From Collimonas rhizosphaerae (GTDB taxonomy: Bacteria > Pseudomonadota > Gammaproteobacteria > Burkholderiales > Burkholderiaceae_D), in contig NZ_JBANDC010000014.1 in assembly GCF_038896935.1 (NCBI RefSeq), forward strand, positions 62,001-126,000: 64,000 bases of DNA, written 5' to 3'. The stretch's first letter is position 1. Every line of letters starts with the position of its first letter. Shown piece by piece: positions 27,375-37,200 of this stretch. The notes under the pieces are model-generated. The model worked only from the letters and a program-made list of their open reading frames with translations, had not been told where the DNA came from and searched no databases. The translations under genes and the position numbers were made by a program.

Positions 27375-28658
27375 TTAAACCAGCTGCGCGAATGCGCCGC
27401 GCGCCGCGGCGATGGTGGCCTCGATCACCGCGTCGTCGTGCTGCGCCGATACGAAACCCGCCTCGAACGCCGACGGCGCCAGGTATACGCCGGCGTCCAG
27501 CATGGCATGGAAGAATTTGTTGAACAGGTCCTTGTTGGACGCCATCACTGTCGCATAACTATCCGGCACCGCCGCCGCGAAATACAAGCCGAACATGCCG
27601 CCGATCGCGTCGCCGCTGAAGGTGACGCCGGCTTCTTTCGCCGCCGCGCTCAAGCCGTTGACCAGCTTGCTGGTCTGCGTCCCCAGCCTGGTGTAGAAAC
27701 CAGGCTCCTGGATCAGCTTGAGGGTGCTCATGCCGGCCGCCACCGCTACCGGATTGCCGGACAGCGTGCCGGCCTGGTACACCGGACCCAGCGGCGCCAT
27801 CTGGCCCATCAGGTCGGCGCGGCCGCCGAAGGCCGCCACCGGCAGGCCGCCGCCTATCACCTTGCCCAGCGCGGTGATGTCGGGCTTGATGTCGTACAGC
27901 GCCTGGGCGCCGCCCAGCGCTACCCGGAAGCCGCACATGACTTCGTCGAAAATCAGCACGGTGCCGTACTGCGTGCACAGGCGGCGCATGGTCTGCAGGA
28001 ATTCCGGCGTCGCGCGCACCAGGTTCATGTTGCCGGCCACCGGCTCGACGATCACGCAGGCGATCTGGTCGCCCATGTCCTTGAAGGCGTCTTCCAGCTG
28101 TTGGGCGTTGTTGTAGTCGAGCACCAGGGTGTGCTTGACGAAATCTTCCGGCACGCCGGCCGAAGTCGGATTACCGAAGGTCAGCAAGCCGCTGCCGGCC
28201 TTGACCAGCAGCGAATCGGCGTGGCCGTGGTAACAGCCTTCGAACTTGACGATCTTGTCGCGGCCGGTGGCGCCGCGCGCCAGGCGCAGCGCGCTCATGG
28301 TGGCTTCGGTGCCGCTCGATACCAGGCGTACCTGTTCGATCGACGGCACCAGCTTGCAGATCTCTTCGGCGATCTCGATTTCGCCCTGGGTCGGCGCGCC
28401 GAAACTCAGGCCGCGCGCAGCGGCCTCCTGCACTGCCTTGATCACGGCCGGATGGGCGTGGCCGACGATCGCCGGACCCCAGGAGCCGATGTAGTCGATA
28501 TAGCGGCGGTCGTCGGCGTCCCAGAAATACGGGCCTTCGGCGCGTGTGATGAAGCGCGGCGTGCCGCCTACCGAACGGAAGGCGCGCACCGGCGAATTGA
28601 CGCCGCCGGGAGTGGTCAGCTGGGCGCGGGCAAACAAAGTGTCGTTATTGGAAGTCAT
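27375..28658 (-). CDS. hemL: Glutamate-1-semialdehyde 2,1-aminomutase
   Basis: HemL converts glutamate-1-semialdehyde to 5-aminolevulinate, the C5 route to heme. The 427-residue PLP enzyme shows PGGVNSPVRAFRSVGGTPRF, the block FEGCYHGHADSLLV, LIFDEVMCGFRVALGG and the PLP-lysine region ITALGKVIGGGLPVAAFGG. Length is normal. A copy of the conserved hairpin element fills the space between its ATG and the ThiD-like gene upstream, a setting that could influence expression. Confidence 0.97.
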   Translation of the reverse strand: MTSNNDTLFARAQLTTPGGVNSPVRAFRSVGGTPRFITRAEGPYFWDADDRRYIDYIGSWGPAIVGHAHPAVIKAVQEAAARGLSFGAPTQGEIEIAEEICKLVPSIEQVRLVSSGTEATMSALRLARGATGRDKIVKFEGCYHGHADSLLVKAGSGLLTFGNPTSAGVPEDFVKHTLVLDYNNAQQLEDAFKDMGDQIACVIVEPVAGNMNLVRATPEFLQTMRRLCTQYGTVLIFDEVMCGFRVALGGAQALYDIKPDITALGKVIGGGLPVAAFGGRADLMGQMAPLGPVYQAGTLSGNPVAVAAGMSTLKLIQEPGFYTRLGTQTSKLVNGLSAAAKEAGVTFSGDAIGGMFGLYFAAAVPDSYATVMASNKDLFNKFFHAMLDAGVYLAPSAFEAGFVSAQHDDAVIEATIAAARGAFAQLV

Positions 28659-28669
28659 AATTTTAATAA

Positions 28670-28790
28670 TTGCGGGACAGAGCTGCCCGGGTAGGGTTTA
28701 AGAGCCACCGCAGCGTGGCGAATTACCCTACCCGGGCAGCTCTGTCCTCAACTGATTAGGGAAAACGGTTAAATTGCAAAGAAAAATAAT
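28670..28790 (-). repeat. Intercistronic hairpin element, copy 2 (upstream of hemL), long-arm form
   Basis: The outer arms at 28675-28697 and 28725-28747 are perfect 23-nt inverted repeats. The inner stem GCCAC (28704-28708) / GTGGC (28715-28719) closes a CGCAGC loop. Relative to copy 1, each arm carries an extra 14 nt containing CCCGGG, and the two extra blocks are complementary. The 43-bp flank (28748-28790) is nearly identical to copy 1. It lies between the ThiD-like gene and hemL, both minus strand. Confidence 0.92.
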
Positions 28791-28845
28791 AGGATGCGGA
28801 ATTCAAAAATAATACTTGAGGTTCTGGAGAGAAGATAATTGGTTA

Positions 28846-29697
28846 TCAGGCGGTTTCGCCGCCATCCTCGTCATGCCGCTCCAGCCCCTCTTCGCGGGCC
28901 CAGAAATAACGGTCCGGGATCAGCTTGCCCATGCCCAGCCGTTGCGCGGCGGTGACGGCAGCCAGGGTGAATTCCTGCGCCTCGGACACCGCTTCCGGCA
29001 CGTCAAGGCCGTTGGCCAGCATCGCTGCGATCGCTGCCGACAGGGTGGTGCCGGCGCCGCTGAAAGAGCCCGAAACGCGCGGCCAGCTGTCTTGCCGCAC
29101 CACGCCCGACTCATTGAACAGCGTGTTGCCGATTTCGGCCGCCGGCGTAGGCGTGCCGGTCACGAACAGGTATTCGCAGCCGAGTTCGATGATGCGCATG
29201 GCATCGAGGCTCATCATGTCTTCGGACGAGGGTTCGCGCCAGGTCTCTGCCAGGCGCGACAGTTCCACCGCCGATACCAGCATCACCGTGGTCTGCGGAA
29301 CCAGCAGCTCGCGGATGGCGGTCAGCAGGTCTTCGCTGTCTTGACCCTGATCTGGCATGGCCGATAAAAAAGGGTCTAGAATCAGCGGGATTTCAGGATA
29401 ATCCGAGACGATCTCGGCGATCACCGAAACGCTTTCGATGCTGCCGACGGCGCCTACCTTGAAGGCCGACACCGGCATGTCTTCCAGCAGCACGCGCGCC
29501 TGGTCCGCCACCCAGTCAGCGTCGATCTGCTGGGTGTCTTCGATGCGGGCGGTGTCGCCGATCAGGATCGACGTGATGACGGACAGGCCGTGGCAGCCCA
29601 TGGCCGAAAACGTGGCCAGGTCAGCCTGGATGCCGGCGGCGCCGACGGGGTCGGCAACGCCGAAGGTCAATATAAGTGGAGAAGTTTGGTTTTGCAC
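28846..29697 (-). CDS. Diverged hydroxymethylpyrimidine kinase (ThiD-like)
   Basis: The 283-residue protein has ThiD-type ribokinase fold: TFGVADPVGAAGIQADLATF at the N-terminus, GLSVITSILIGDT, DPFLSAMPD, and a C-terminal GAGTTLSAAIAAML. The usual ThiD blocks GSDPSGGAGIQAD and H-G-T-G-C-T are altered: the first loses its Ser and second Gly, and the anion-hole Cys is replaced (S-G-A-G-T-T). It is commonly labelled ThiD in Burkholderiales, but its activity should be treated as unproven. It precedes hemL on the same strand and is divergent from the rubredoxin gene. Confidence 0.8.
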   Translation of the reverse strand: MQNQTSPLILTFGVADPVGAAGIQADLATFSAMGCHGLSVITSILIGDTARIEDTQQIDADWVADQARVLLEDMPVSAFKVGAVGSIESVSVIAEIVSDYPEIPLILDPFLSAMPDQGQDSEDLLTAIRELLVPQTTVMLVSAVELSRLAETWREPSSEDMMSLDAMRIIELGCEYLFVTGTPTPAAEIGNTLFNESGVVRQDSWPRVSGSFSGAGTTLSAAIAAMLANGLDVPEAVSEAQEFTLAAVTAAQRLGMGKLIPDRYFWAREEGLERHDEDGGETA

Positions 29698-29753
29698 GGC
29701 GGGTAGATTAAGATATCCGACTTTGCATTTTACTTGATTGAAGGATCACCGCT

Positions 29754-29960
29754 GTGAGCAATGACGAAACTACCAAAACTACCAAATCCACAGAGTTCAA
29801 AACCTGGATGTGCCTGATTTGCGGCTGGGTCTATGACGAAGAGGCCGGTTTGCCGGAGGAAGGCATTGCTCCCGGCACACTGTGGGACGATGTGCCGATG
29901 AACTGGACTTGCCCGGAATGCGGCGCGCGCAAGGAAGACTTTGAAATGGTTGCCATTTAA
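29754..29960 (+). CDS. Rubredoxin
   Basis: A 68-residue one-iron electron carrier. The two iron-binding pairs are clear: CLICGWVYDEEAG and CPECGARKEDFE. An N-terminal Thr/Lys-rich extension of about 15 residues precedes the domain. The GTG at 29754 is the start; GGATC lies a few bases upstream. Placement directly before pilG is a conserved Betaproteobacterial arrangement, although a link to pilus chemotaxis is not established. Confidence 0.95.
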   Translation: MSNDETTKTTKSTEFKTWMCLICGWVYDEEAGLPEEGIAPGTLWDDVPMNWTCPECGARKEDFEMVAI

Positions 29961-30020
29961 GCCAAATACCACATTTTCATTGCAGGAATATCAAGTTATT
30001 GTCTCAAGTTACAAAATAAA

Positions 30021-30048
30021 TTGAACTTTATCGGCTGCCCTTCATAAA
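30021..30048 (+). promoter_or_regulatory. Candidate promoter for the pilGHIJL operon
   Basis: TTGAAC (30021-30026) and CATAAA (30043-30048), 16 bp apart, resemble sigma-70 boxes in the AT-rich gap between the rubredoxin gene and pilG. The match is moderate and unsupported by other data. Confidence 0.3.
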
Positions 30049-30120
30049 CATTGTTCTAAGGAATGTCTTTCTTTGTTACAGTGACGCCGTAGATTTATTT
30101 GGATTGAATGAGACGATTTC

Positions 30121-30537
30121 ATGACAACATCACTTGGCGGCGTCAACCTGAAGGTAATGGTCATTGACGATAGCAGCACTATCCGGCGGTCCGCGGAAAT
30201 TTTCCTGAGCCAGGCTGGTTATCAGGTCGTACTTGCCGAAGATGGCTTCGATGCCTTGGCGAAAGTGAACGATCACAAGCCTGCGCTGATTTTCTGCGAC
30301 ATCCTGATGCCGCGCCTGGATGGTTACCAGACCTGCGCGCTGATCAAGAAGAGCGCTAAATTCCATGCTACGCCGGTGGTCATGCTGTCGTCGAAGGACG
30401 GCTTGTTTGACCGCGCACGCGGCGCCATGGTCGGTTCCGACGAATATCTCACCAAACCGTTTACCAAAGACAGTCTGCTGAAGGCGGTGCGCCAGCACAC
30501 GCAGACAGCGGACGGTGCTATCCCGGTCATTGCATGA
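30121..30537 (+). CDS. pilG: Twitching motility response regulator PilG
   Basis: A 138-residue single-domain CheY-like regulator that in Pseudomonas controls pilus extension downstream of the Chp kinase. The acidic pocket is IDDSS (Asp16, Asp17), the phosphoacceptor is Asp60 in FCDILMPRLDG, the switch Thr/Ser in MLSSKDG and the conserved Lys in YLTKPF. A short N-terminal extension (MTTSLGGVNL) precedes the domain, as in other PilG proteins. It is first in pilG-pilH-pilI-pilJ-pilL. Confidence 0.93.
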   Translation: MTTSLGGVNLKVMVIDDSSTIRRSAEIFLSQAGYQVVLAEDGFDALAKVNDHKPALIFCDILMPRLDGYQTCALIKKSAKFHATPVVMLSSKDGLFDRARGAMVGSDEYLTKPFTKDSLLKAVRQHTQTADGAIPVIA

Positions 30538-30590
30538 AGCAGGCTGACTGATTTACATAATTTGAAGTACGAAGCAAATAAAGGTTGAAC

Positions 30591-30956
30591 ATGGCCATAC
30601 AGAAGATTCTCATCGTCGACGACTCGCCAACCGAGCGTTATTTCCTGACCGATATCCTGGCGAAGGCCGGCTATTCGGTGTCGACTTCCGAAAACGGCGA
30701 AGGCATCCTCGACAAGATCAAGGCCGACAAGCCGCAGCTGATCCTGATGGATGTGGTGATGCCGGGCCAGAACGGCTTCCAGGTGACGCGCTCGATCACG
30801 CGCGACGACGACACCAAGGACATCCCCATCATCATCTGCAGCAGCAAGGGCCTGGAAACCGACCGTATCTGGGGCCTGCGCCAAGGTGCGCGCGACTACC
30901 TGGTGAAACCTATCGATCCGAAAGAACTGCTGGCGAAAATCGCTGCGCTTGGTTAA
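30591..30956 (+). CDS. pilH: Twitching motility response regulator PilH
   Basis: A 121-residue single-domain response regulator, the second CheY-like output of the Pil-Chp system, generally linked to pilus retraction. It starts MAIQKILIVDDSPTERYFL. Phosphoacceptor Asp54 lies in ILMDVVMPGQNG, and the Lys in YLVKPID is conserved. I chose the ATG at 30591, preceded by AAAGG; a TTG two codons upstream is possible but poorer. pilI follows after 78 bp. Confidence 0.93.
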   Translation: MAIQKILIVDDSPTERYFLTDILAKAGYSVSTSENGEGILDKIKADKPQLILMDVVMPGQNGFQVTRSITRDDDTKDIPIIICSSKGLETDRIWGLRQGARDYLVKPIDPKELLAKIAALG

Positions 30957-31034
30957 TCGGACGCCGGTTTCAAGGTTGCTGAATTTAAGCCGACGAATCT
31001 AGCCAAGTTTACGCGAAATGAGCGCCCAATCAAT

Positions 31035-31625
31035 ATGACCCAATCTAGCTCGCATCTGACGGCGGAAACATCGCCCTCGTCGCTACCCGTCAACAAGGTT
31101 GCCCTTGACGCCGACTCGCGCCGCAGCCGGCTGCGTGAATTCCAGTCGCACTTGCTGGAACGGATGCAGGCTGCGCGCAGCGGCACCGAAGCGCAGGAAA
31201 GCCAGCTCGGCTTGCTGATCGGGCAGACCCGCTGGCTGCTGAATTTGCAAGAGGCGGGCGAGATCGTCGCGGTCGACCAGATCTCGCGGGTGCCGTTGAC
31301 CCACGACTGGTACCTGGGACTGAGCAATGTGCGCGGCACGCTGATCAGCGTGATCGATTTTGCGCGTTTCCAGGGCCATGGGGTGACGCAAATTGACAAA
31401 GAATGCCGGATTGTCGCTTTTGCACCATCGTTTTCGTTCAACAGCGGCTTGCTGGTTTCTCGCGTCCTGGGCTTGCGCAACGTCGCCCAGATGACCCTGC
31501 AAGCCCCGGAGCCGCTGGACCAGGCAGGCGCCAAGCGCTATCTCGACAGCGACTCGCAGCTCTGGACCGAGCTGAGCATGGCCCAGATCTTGCACGACCC
31601 TCGTTTTTTACAAGTAGGTTTATGA
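31035..31625 (+). CDS. pilI: CheW-type coupling protein PilI
   Basis: A 196-residue CheW-domain adaptor that links the PilJ receptor array to the CheA-type kinase. The CheW-like core includes LLIGQTRWLLNLQEAGEI, SRVPLTHDWYLGLSNVRGTL and ISVIDFARFQG. The N-terminal 45 residues are charged and may be helical. It lies between pilH and pilJ as in other Pil-Chp loci. Confidence 0.92.
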   Translation: MTQSSSHLTAETSPSSLPVNKVALDADSRRSRLREFQSHLLERMQAARSGTEAQESQLGLLIGQTRWLLNLQEAGEIVAVDQISRVPLTHDWYLGLSNVRGTLISVIDFARFQGHGVTQIDKECRIVAFAPSFSFNSGLLVSRVLGLRNVAQMTLQAPEPLDQAGAKRYLDSDSQLWTELSMAQILHDPRFLQVGL

Positions 31626-31692
31626 GTCCCAGGTGCCGTTGCAACTGCAGCGGTATCCGGTGGCAGCGAATTTGCAATTAGGAGATTCTGTA

Positions 31693-34077
31693 ATGGCATT
31701 CAAACTACCGTCTTTATCCAAGGCGGCCAAGGAAGAGCAGGGCGAAGCGGGCGATCGTTTCGTGCAGGAAGCATTGATGCATGATCCGGAGCAGACCGTC
31801 ATGGAAGAGCGTTTCATGCCTGAACCGCCGCCTGTGGCGCTGCTGGCGCCGTTGCCGAAGCCGGCCGCCGCGCCGCAAGCGGCCGCTGCCCCGGCGTTTG
31901 CCGCCGCTCCTCAGGAAGCTGCCAAGGAACCCGCCGCTGCACCGTCTTTCACCAGTGCCGCCGCCAGCCTCGCCAGTCCTGACTCCTCGCCATTGCCGCT
32001 GATCGGCAAACTGCCGCAGCAAAAGCAGATCCGCTTGCTGGTGACCGTGCTGGTCGGCGCGTTGCTGCTGACTATCCTGTTCCTGTGGCTGAGCGCCAAG
32101 AGTTCAGCGATGAGCTCGACCCAGACCCAGATCGCCGGCGATGCGCTGATGCACTCGCAGCGTATCGGTAAGGCGACGCCGAATGCGATTCAGGGTAACC
32201 CTGAAGCGTTCAAGCAGCTGGCCGACAGCCGCAAGGAATTCAACCAAGACCTGGGCATCCTGCGCAAGGGCGGCGACTACAAGGGGCACGATATCGGCAC
32301 CCCTAGCGCCACCATGGGTTCCAAGCTGGCCGAAGTCGACAAGGTCTGGTCGAATACCGACAAGGCTGCGGAGACCATCCTCAAGCTGCAAAAGGAATTG
32401 ACCAGCTTCGGTGTGACGCTGCAAAAACTGAACGGCATTTCGCCTAACCTGCTCGATTTGTCAGAACAGATCGCGACACTGAAAACCCAGACCGGCGCCA
32501 CTCCGCGCGAAATCGCGGCTTCCTCGCAGCTGGTCATGCTGACCCAGCGTCTCGGCCGCAGCGCCAATGAATTCCTGACCTCCGAAGGCGTGAACCCGGA
32601 AACCGCGTTCTTGCTGGGCAAGGACACCAATACTTTCCGCGACATCGTCAGCGGCTTCCTGAACGGCAGCGATGTATTGCGCCTGCCGGCCAGCAAGAGC
32701 GAAGAAGAGCGCAGCAAGCTGACTGAACTGGAAAAGAGCTTTGCCGAGTACCAGGAATCGGTGGCATCGATCCTGGGCAACATGCAGAACTTCGTTTCGG
32801 CGAAACAATCGGAACAGCTGATCTTTACCGAGAACGAAAGCCTCAAGCAACGCCTGGGCGCATTGCAAGATACCTATCGCGACGCGCAGGACTCGCAAAG
32901 CATCTGGTTCTGGCTGATGCTGCTGGCTGCCTTGGTTACCCTGCTGGCAGCGGCCGGGATTGCCTGGGTCCAGGTGCAGGACGGACGTCACCGTACCCAT
33001 GAAGCCGATGTGCGCCGGATGGAAGCGGAAGAACAGCGTCTGCAAGCGATCAAGCAGGAAGAAGATGCCAGTAACGCCAACGACCAGAACCAGGCCGCGA
33101 TTTTGCGCCTGATGAATGAATTGCAGGAAGTGGCGGACGGTGACTTGACGGTGCAGGCGACGGTGTCGGAAGACATTACCGGCGCGATCGCCGACTCGGT
33201 GAACTATACGGTGGAAGAGTTGCGCGGGCTGGTAGGACGGGTTACCGCCACCGCCCAGCAGGTGACGATCGCATCGGACCAGGCGCAAAGCATTTCGATC
33301 GAACTGCTGGCGGCGTCGCAGCGGCAGTCGCGCGATATTCAGGAAACCACGCAAGCGGTCCTGGACATGGCGACCCAGATTACCGACGTTTCCAAATCGG
33401 CCAGCGAGTCGGCTGAAGTGGCGCGGCAATCGGTTAGTGCGGCTGAAGAAGGCTCCAAGGCGGTGGAAAACGCGATCTCAGGCATGAATGAAATCCGCGA
33501 GCACATCCAGGAAACTTCCAAGCGCATCAAGCGGCTGGGTGAATCGTCACAGGAAATTGGTGAAATCACCGAACTGATTTCCGACATTACCGAACAGACC
33601 AACGTGCTGGCGCTGAATGCGGCGATCCAGGCGGCTTCGGCAGGCGAAGCGGGCCGCGGCTTCTCGGTGGTGGCGGAAGAAGTTCAGCGCCTGGCGGAAC
33701 GTTCCGGCGCGGCGACCAAGCAGATCGGTGCGCTGGTGCGCACCATTCAGACCGACACCCACGATGCGGTGGTGGCGATGGAGCGTTCGACGCAAGGGGT
33801 GGTCGAAGGAGCCAAGCTGTCAGATGCGGCCGGTGCGGCCTTGTCGGATATCCGGCGCGTTTCGAACCGCCTGGCGGAACTGATTCAAAGCATTTCTTCC
33901 ACAACCGAGCAGCAGGCCAACTCGGCAAACGGCGTGGCTACCAACATTCAAAACATTCTTTCGGTGACTGAAAAAACACGGGAAGGTACACGACAGACGG
34001 CCTTGTCGATTCGTGAACTGTCCAAGCTGGCAGAAGATTTGAAGAGCTCGGTATCGCGTTTCCGCGTGACCAATTAA
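31693..34077 (+). CDS. pilJ: Type IV pilus methyl-accepting chemoreceptor PilJ
   Basis: PilJ is the receptor of the Pil-Chp pathway. With the start at 31693 (MAFKLPSLSKAAKEE; AGGAG eight bases upstream) it has 794 residues. An Ala/Pro-rich cytoplasmic N-terminus of about 105 residues precedes TM1 (about 112-134). A periplasmic PilJ-type region follows, then TM2 (about 402-425), a HAMP-like linker and a signalling domain with tip ITEQTNVLALNAAIQAASAG and GRGFSVVAEEVQRLAER. The long N-terminal Ala/Pro segment is larger than in Pseudomonas PilJ (about 680 residues in total). Confidence 0.93.
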   Translation: MAFKLPSLSKAAKEEQGEAGDRFVQEALMHDPEQTVMEERFMPEPPPVALLAPLPKPAAAPQAAAAPAFAAAPQEAAKEPAAAPSFTSAAASLASPDSSPLPLIGKLPQQKQIRLLVTVLVGALLLTILFLWLSAKSSAMSSTQTQIAGDALMHSQRIGKATPNAIQGNPEAFKQLADSRKEFNQDLGILRKGGDYKGHDIGTPSATMGSKLAEVDKVWSNTDKAAETILKLQKELTSFGVTLQKLNGISPNLLDLSEQIATLKTQTGATPREIAASSQLVMLTQRLGRSANEFLTSEGVNPETAFLLGKDTNTFRDIVSGFLNGSDVLRLPASKSEEERSKLTELEKSFAEYQESVASILGNMQNFVSAKQSEQLIFTENESLKQRLGALQDTYRDAQDSQSIWFWLMLLAALVTLLAAAGIAWVQVQDGRHRTHEADVRRMEAEEQRLQAIKQEEDASNANDQNQAAILRLMNELQEVADGDLTVQATVSEDITGAIADSVNYTVEELRGLVGRVTATAQQVTIASDQAQSISIELLAASQRQSRDIQETTQAVLDMATQITDVSKSASESAEVARQSVSAAEEGSKAVENAISGMNEIREHIQETSKRIKRLGESSQEIGEITELISDITEQTNVLALNAAIQAASAGEAGRGFSVVAEEVQRLAERSGAATKQIGALVRTIQTDTHDAVVAMERSTQGVVEGAKLSDAAGAALSDIRRVSNRLAELIQSISSTTEQQANSANGVATNIQNILSVTEKTREGTRQTALSIRELSKLAEDLKSSVSRFRVTN

Positions 34078-34142
34078 TGTGTGGCACCGTGTTTGCTGCC
34101 CCGTTTGTTGTCATTGAACCGGGACCAGCAGGCACGGCATCC

Positions 34143-34180
34143 TTGCCCGGGGCTTGCGCTGTTGTCGCATGCCCGGGCAA
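34143..34180 (+). promoter_or_regulatory. Intercistronic hairpin between pilJ and pilL
   Basis: TTGCCCGGG (34143-34151) and CCCGGGCAA (34172-34180) form a perfect 9-bp stem around a 20-base loop. It sits in the 157-bp pilJ-pilL gap and lacks a T-run, so it is more likely a processing or stability element than a terminator. Confidence 0.45.
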
Positions 34181-34234
34181 TGGATATGCATCGTGGTCGA
34201 TTCCCTGGCCACTCCCTGAATCCATGAGGCAGTC

Positions 34235-37200
34235 ATGACCACCGATTTTTCCAGCACCGCTGACTCTGCGCGGACGCACCTTGATACCGGACCGTTGTCA
34301 TGGGTGATGAGCGAAATTCGCGAGGCGCTGAACCAGTCCGGCGCCGCCCTGACCCAAGCCGGCGACGTTGCCAGCGACGATTACCTGACAGCCGTCCGCC
34401 ACGCCAAGACCTACCTGCACCAGGCGCACGGCGCTTTGCAGATGGTCGATATCGACGGCGTCACCATCATCACCGAAACGGTTGAAGACATACTTGAACG
34501 CGCCGAATCCGGCCATGCCGAACTGAGCGCGCAGCATGCGCAGGTTATCGGCAATGCCTACCAGGCGCTGATCGAATACCTGGACGAAGTGCTGGCCGGC
34601 GGCAGCCACCAGCCGGTCCGCCTGTTTCCGTATTACCAGGCGCTGCTGGAGATCCGCGGCGCTGAACGCATCCATCCGGCCGACCTGTTTTTCCCCGACC
34701 TGACGATTCGCCCCCATTTCCCTGCGGCAGAGCAGGCCGCGGCGGTCCAGGCGGACGTTTACCTGCCGTTGCGCAAGCGCTTCGAGCGCGCGCTGCTGCC
34801 GTTCCTGAAAAGCGCCGACAAGGCGATTGAACTGGAAAACGCCACCGCGATGCAAACGGTGGTGACCGAAGTCGAACAGATGCAGCGCAACCAGCAATCG
34901 CGCGCGTTCTGGTGGGTGATGCATGGCTTCGCCGAAGCGGTCGCCACTGACCAGGTATCGAACGAGCTCTACGTCAAGCAGCTGTTTGCCCGCATCAACC
35001 TGCAGCTGCGCCGCCTGAGCCAGGGTTCGTCGAGCATCTCGGAGCGGCTGTTGCGCGACGCCTTGTTCTTTATCGCCGGCATCGAGCAGACTTCCAAGCT
35101 GGCGACCCAGATCCGTGTCGCCTATCGCCTCAACGGCCTGGTGCCGGCCGACTACAGCACGCGCCACTACGGCCAGATCAGCCTGGATGCCTTGAGCACT
35201 GCCAAGGACCGCCTGGCGCAGGCCAAGAACATGTGGGACCGCCTGGCCAGCGGCGACGCCAGCCCGGCGTCTGCCTTCGAACAGGAAATGCATGGCTTGA
35301 GCGAAGCCGGCAGCCGGCTGAACGCGCCGTCGCTGTCGAAGCTGCTGCGCGAACTTAACGGCATTGCCCGCCATGCTGCGCATTCGCGGCCGGGCGATGC
35401 GATCTGCATGGAGATCGCCACCAGCCTGCTGTTTATCGAAAACACGCTGAACCACATCAGCCGCCTGCCGGAGAATTTTTCCGAGCGCGCGGATGCGATG
35501 ACGGCGCGCCTGCTGTCGGTCGTGTCCGGCGAGACGCTGGGCAAGCCGGCGCAATGGATCGACGATATCTATCGCGAGGCGCAGCAGCGCCAGACGGTCA
35601 AGATGCTGGCTTCTGAAATGCTGTCCAGCCTGCGCCAGGTCGAAAAGATGCTGGACGAATTCTTCAACGATCCGGAGCGGCGCGAAGTGCTGGCCCAGAT
35701 CGAACAGGTATTGCACCAGATCCAGGGCGCGCTGGCGATCCAGGAACAGAGCGACGCCATGCGCGTGGTCGAACATACGCGCAGCACCCTGCAGCGCTTT
35801 GCCGCCGAGGGCAGCGCGCCGGTGCCGCAAGTGCCGGAGCAGAAAGAATTCGAGCGGATTGCGCAAAACATCGGCGCGCTCAGCTTCTTTATCGAAACGC
35901 TGCAGCATCAGTCGGATACCCAGAACAACCATTTCACTTTTGACGAAGAAGCGGGCGTGTTCCGCATCAACCTGCTGGAACGGCGCGCCGTGGTCGCGGC
36001 TCCGCAGCCTGATCCGGTAGTGCCGTCGTCTGAATCCGACAATCAAACCCCGGCCGCCGCAGGCGACAGTTTGCCATCCTTGCCTGAGCTGGCGACGGTG
36101 GAAGACGAGCTGCTGCAGCACCAGCAGGAATCGGCGGAACTGGCGCTGTCCCTGACCGCGCAGCCGCATGATCCGGAATTGCAGGAACGGCTGAAAGAGT
36201 CGCTGGTGCAGATGCGGGTCGATGCCGCCTTGAGCGACAATCCCGAAGCTACCGACCGCGCCCAGGCAGCCATCGATATCCTCGATCATCCGGATTTTTC
36301 CGCATCCCAGCAGTCGCTGGCGGAAATCGTCACCACCATCGTGCCGCTGCACACGGCGGAAGCCGCAGCGCCGGTAGCGCCGGCAGCAGTAAGCGACGAG
36401 GAGGCTGACGCCGAACTGCGTGAGATTTTTTTGTCCGAGGCGGACGAGGTCCTGACGAACGCCAGGCAGACCCTGCCGCAACTGCAGCTGCACGACGCCC
36501 CGCATAAGCAAGAACCCCTGACAGTACTGCGCCGTGCATTCCATACCCTCAAGGGCAGCGGCCGCATGATCGGCTTGAACGCTTTCGGCGAAGCAGCCTG
36601 GAGCATTGAACAGGTATTGAACCTATGGCTGTCGGAATCGCGTGCGGTGAGCGCCGACCTGAACGCCTTGCTGGACCATGCCGTGACCCAGCTGGACGGC
36701 TGGGTAAAGGAAATCCAGCAGCATGGGCATTCGCAACAGACGCCTGACGCACTGGCCGAGATCGCCGCGCGGGTGCGTGACGGCGGACCATTTGCCGATC
36801 CCGCAGCCGTTGCGGTGGCTGAGCCGGAGGAGCTGCTGGAATTCAGCGATCTGCTTGAGTTGCCGGCGCAGGCCGAAGAAATCCAGCTGAGCGACGACGC
36901 CCTGGCCTTGTTTACCGCTGCTTCGCAGCCTGCGGCTGTGGAAGAAACCCGGTTGCCGGAAATCCAGTTTGAGGCGCAGGCGGAAGCGGAAGCCGTTGCG
37001 GAATCCGCGGCCATCGAAGCAGCGCCGGTGGCAGCGACCACCAGCGCAGAAGTGATCGCCTTTCCTGGCATGCAGGAAATCCGCCATGACGACAGCACCA
37101 AGCAGATCGGCGACCTGACCATCAGCCTGCCGCTCTACAATATCTATCTGGCCGAGACTGACCAGCTGGTGCGTCACCTGTCGCACGATTTCGCCGAATG

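Noticed and set aside
27339..28694. A 451-codon plus-strand frame across hemL
   Set aside because: It is a shadow of hemL on the opposite strand and runs into the hairpin element; hemL has all PLP-enzyme motifs.
34298..36544. A 748-codon open frame on the minus strand inside pilL
   Set aside because: High GC and codon bias leave the opposite strand free of stops. Its translation is low-complexity and rich in Arg, Gln and Leu with no known motif, while the plus strand encodes clear Hpt and CheA domains.
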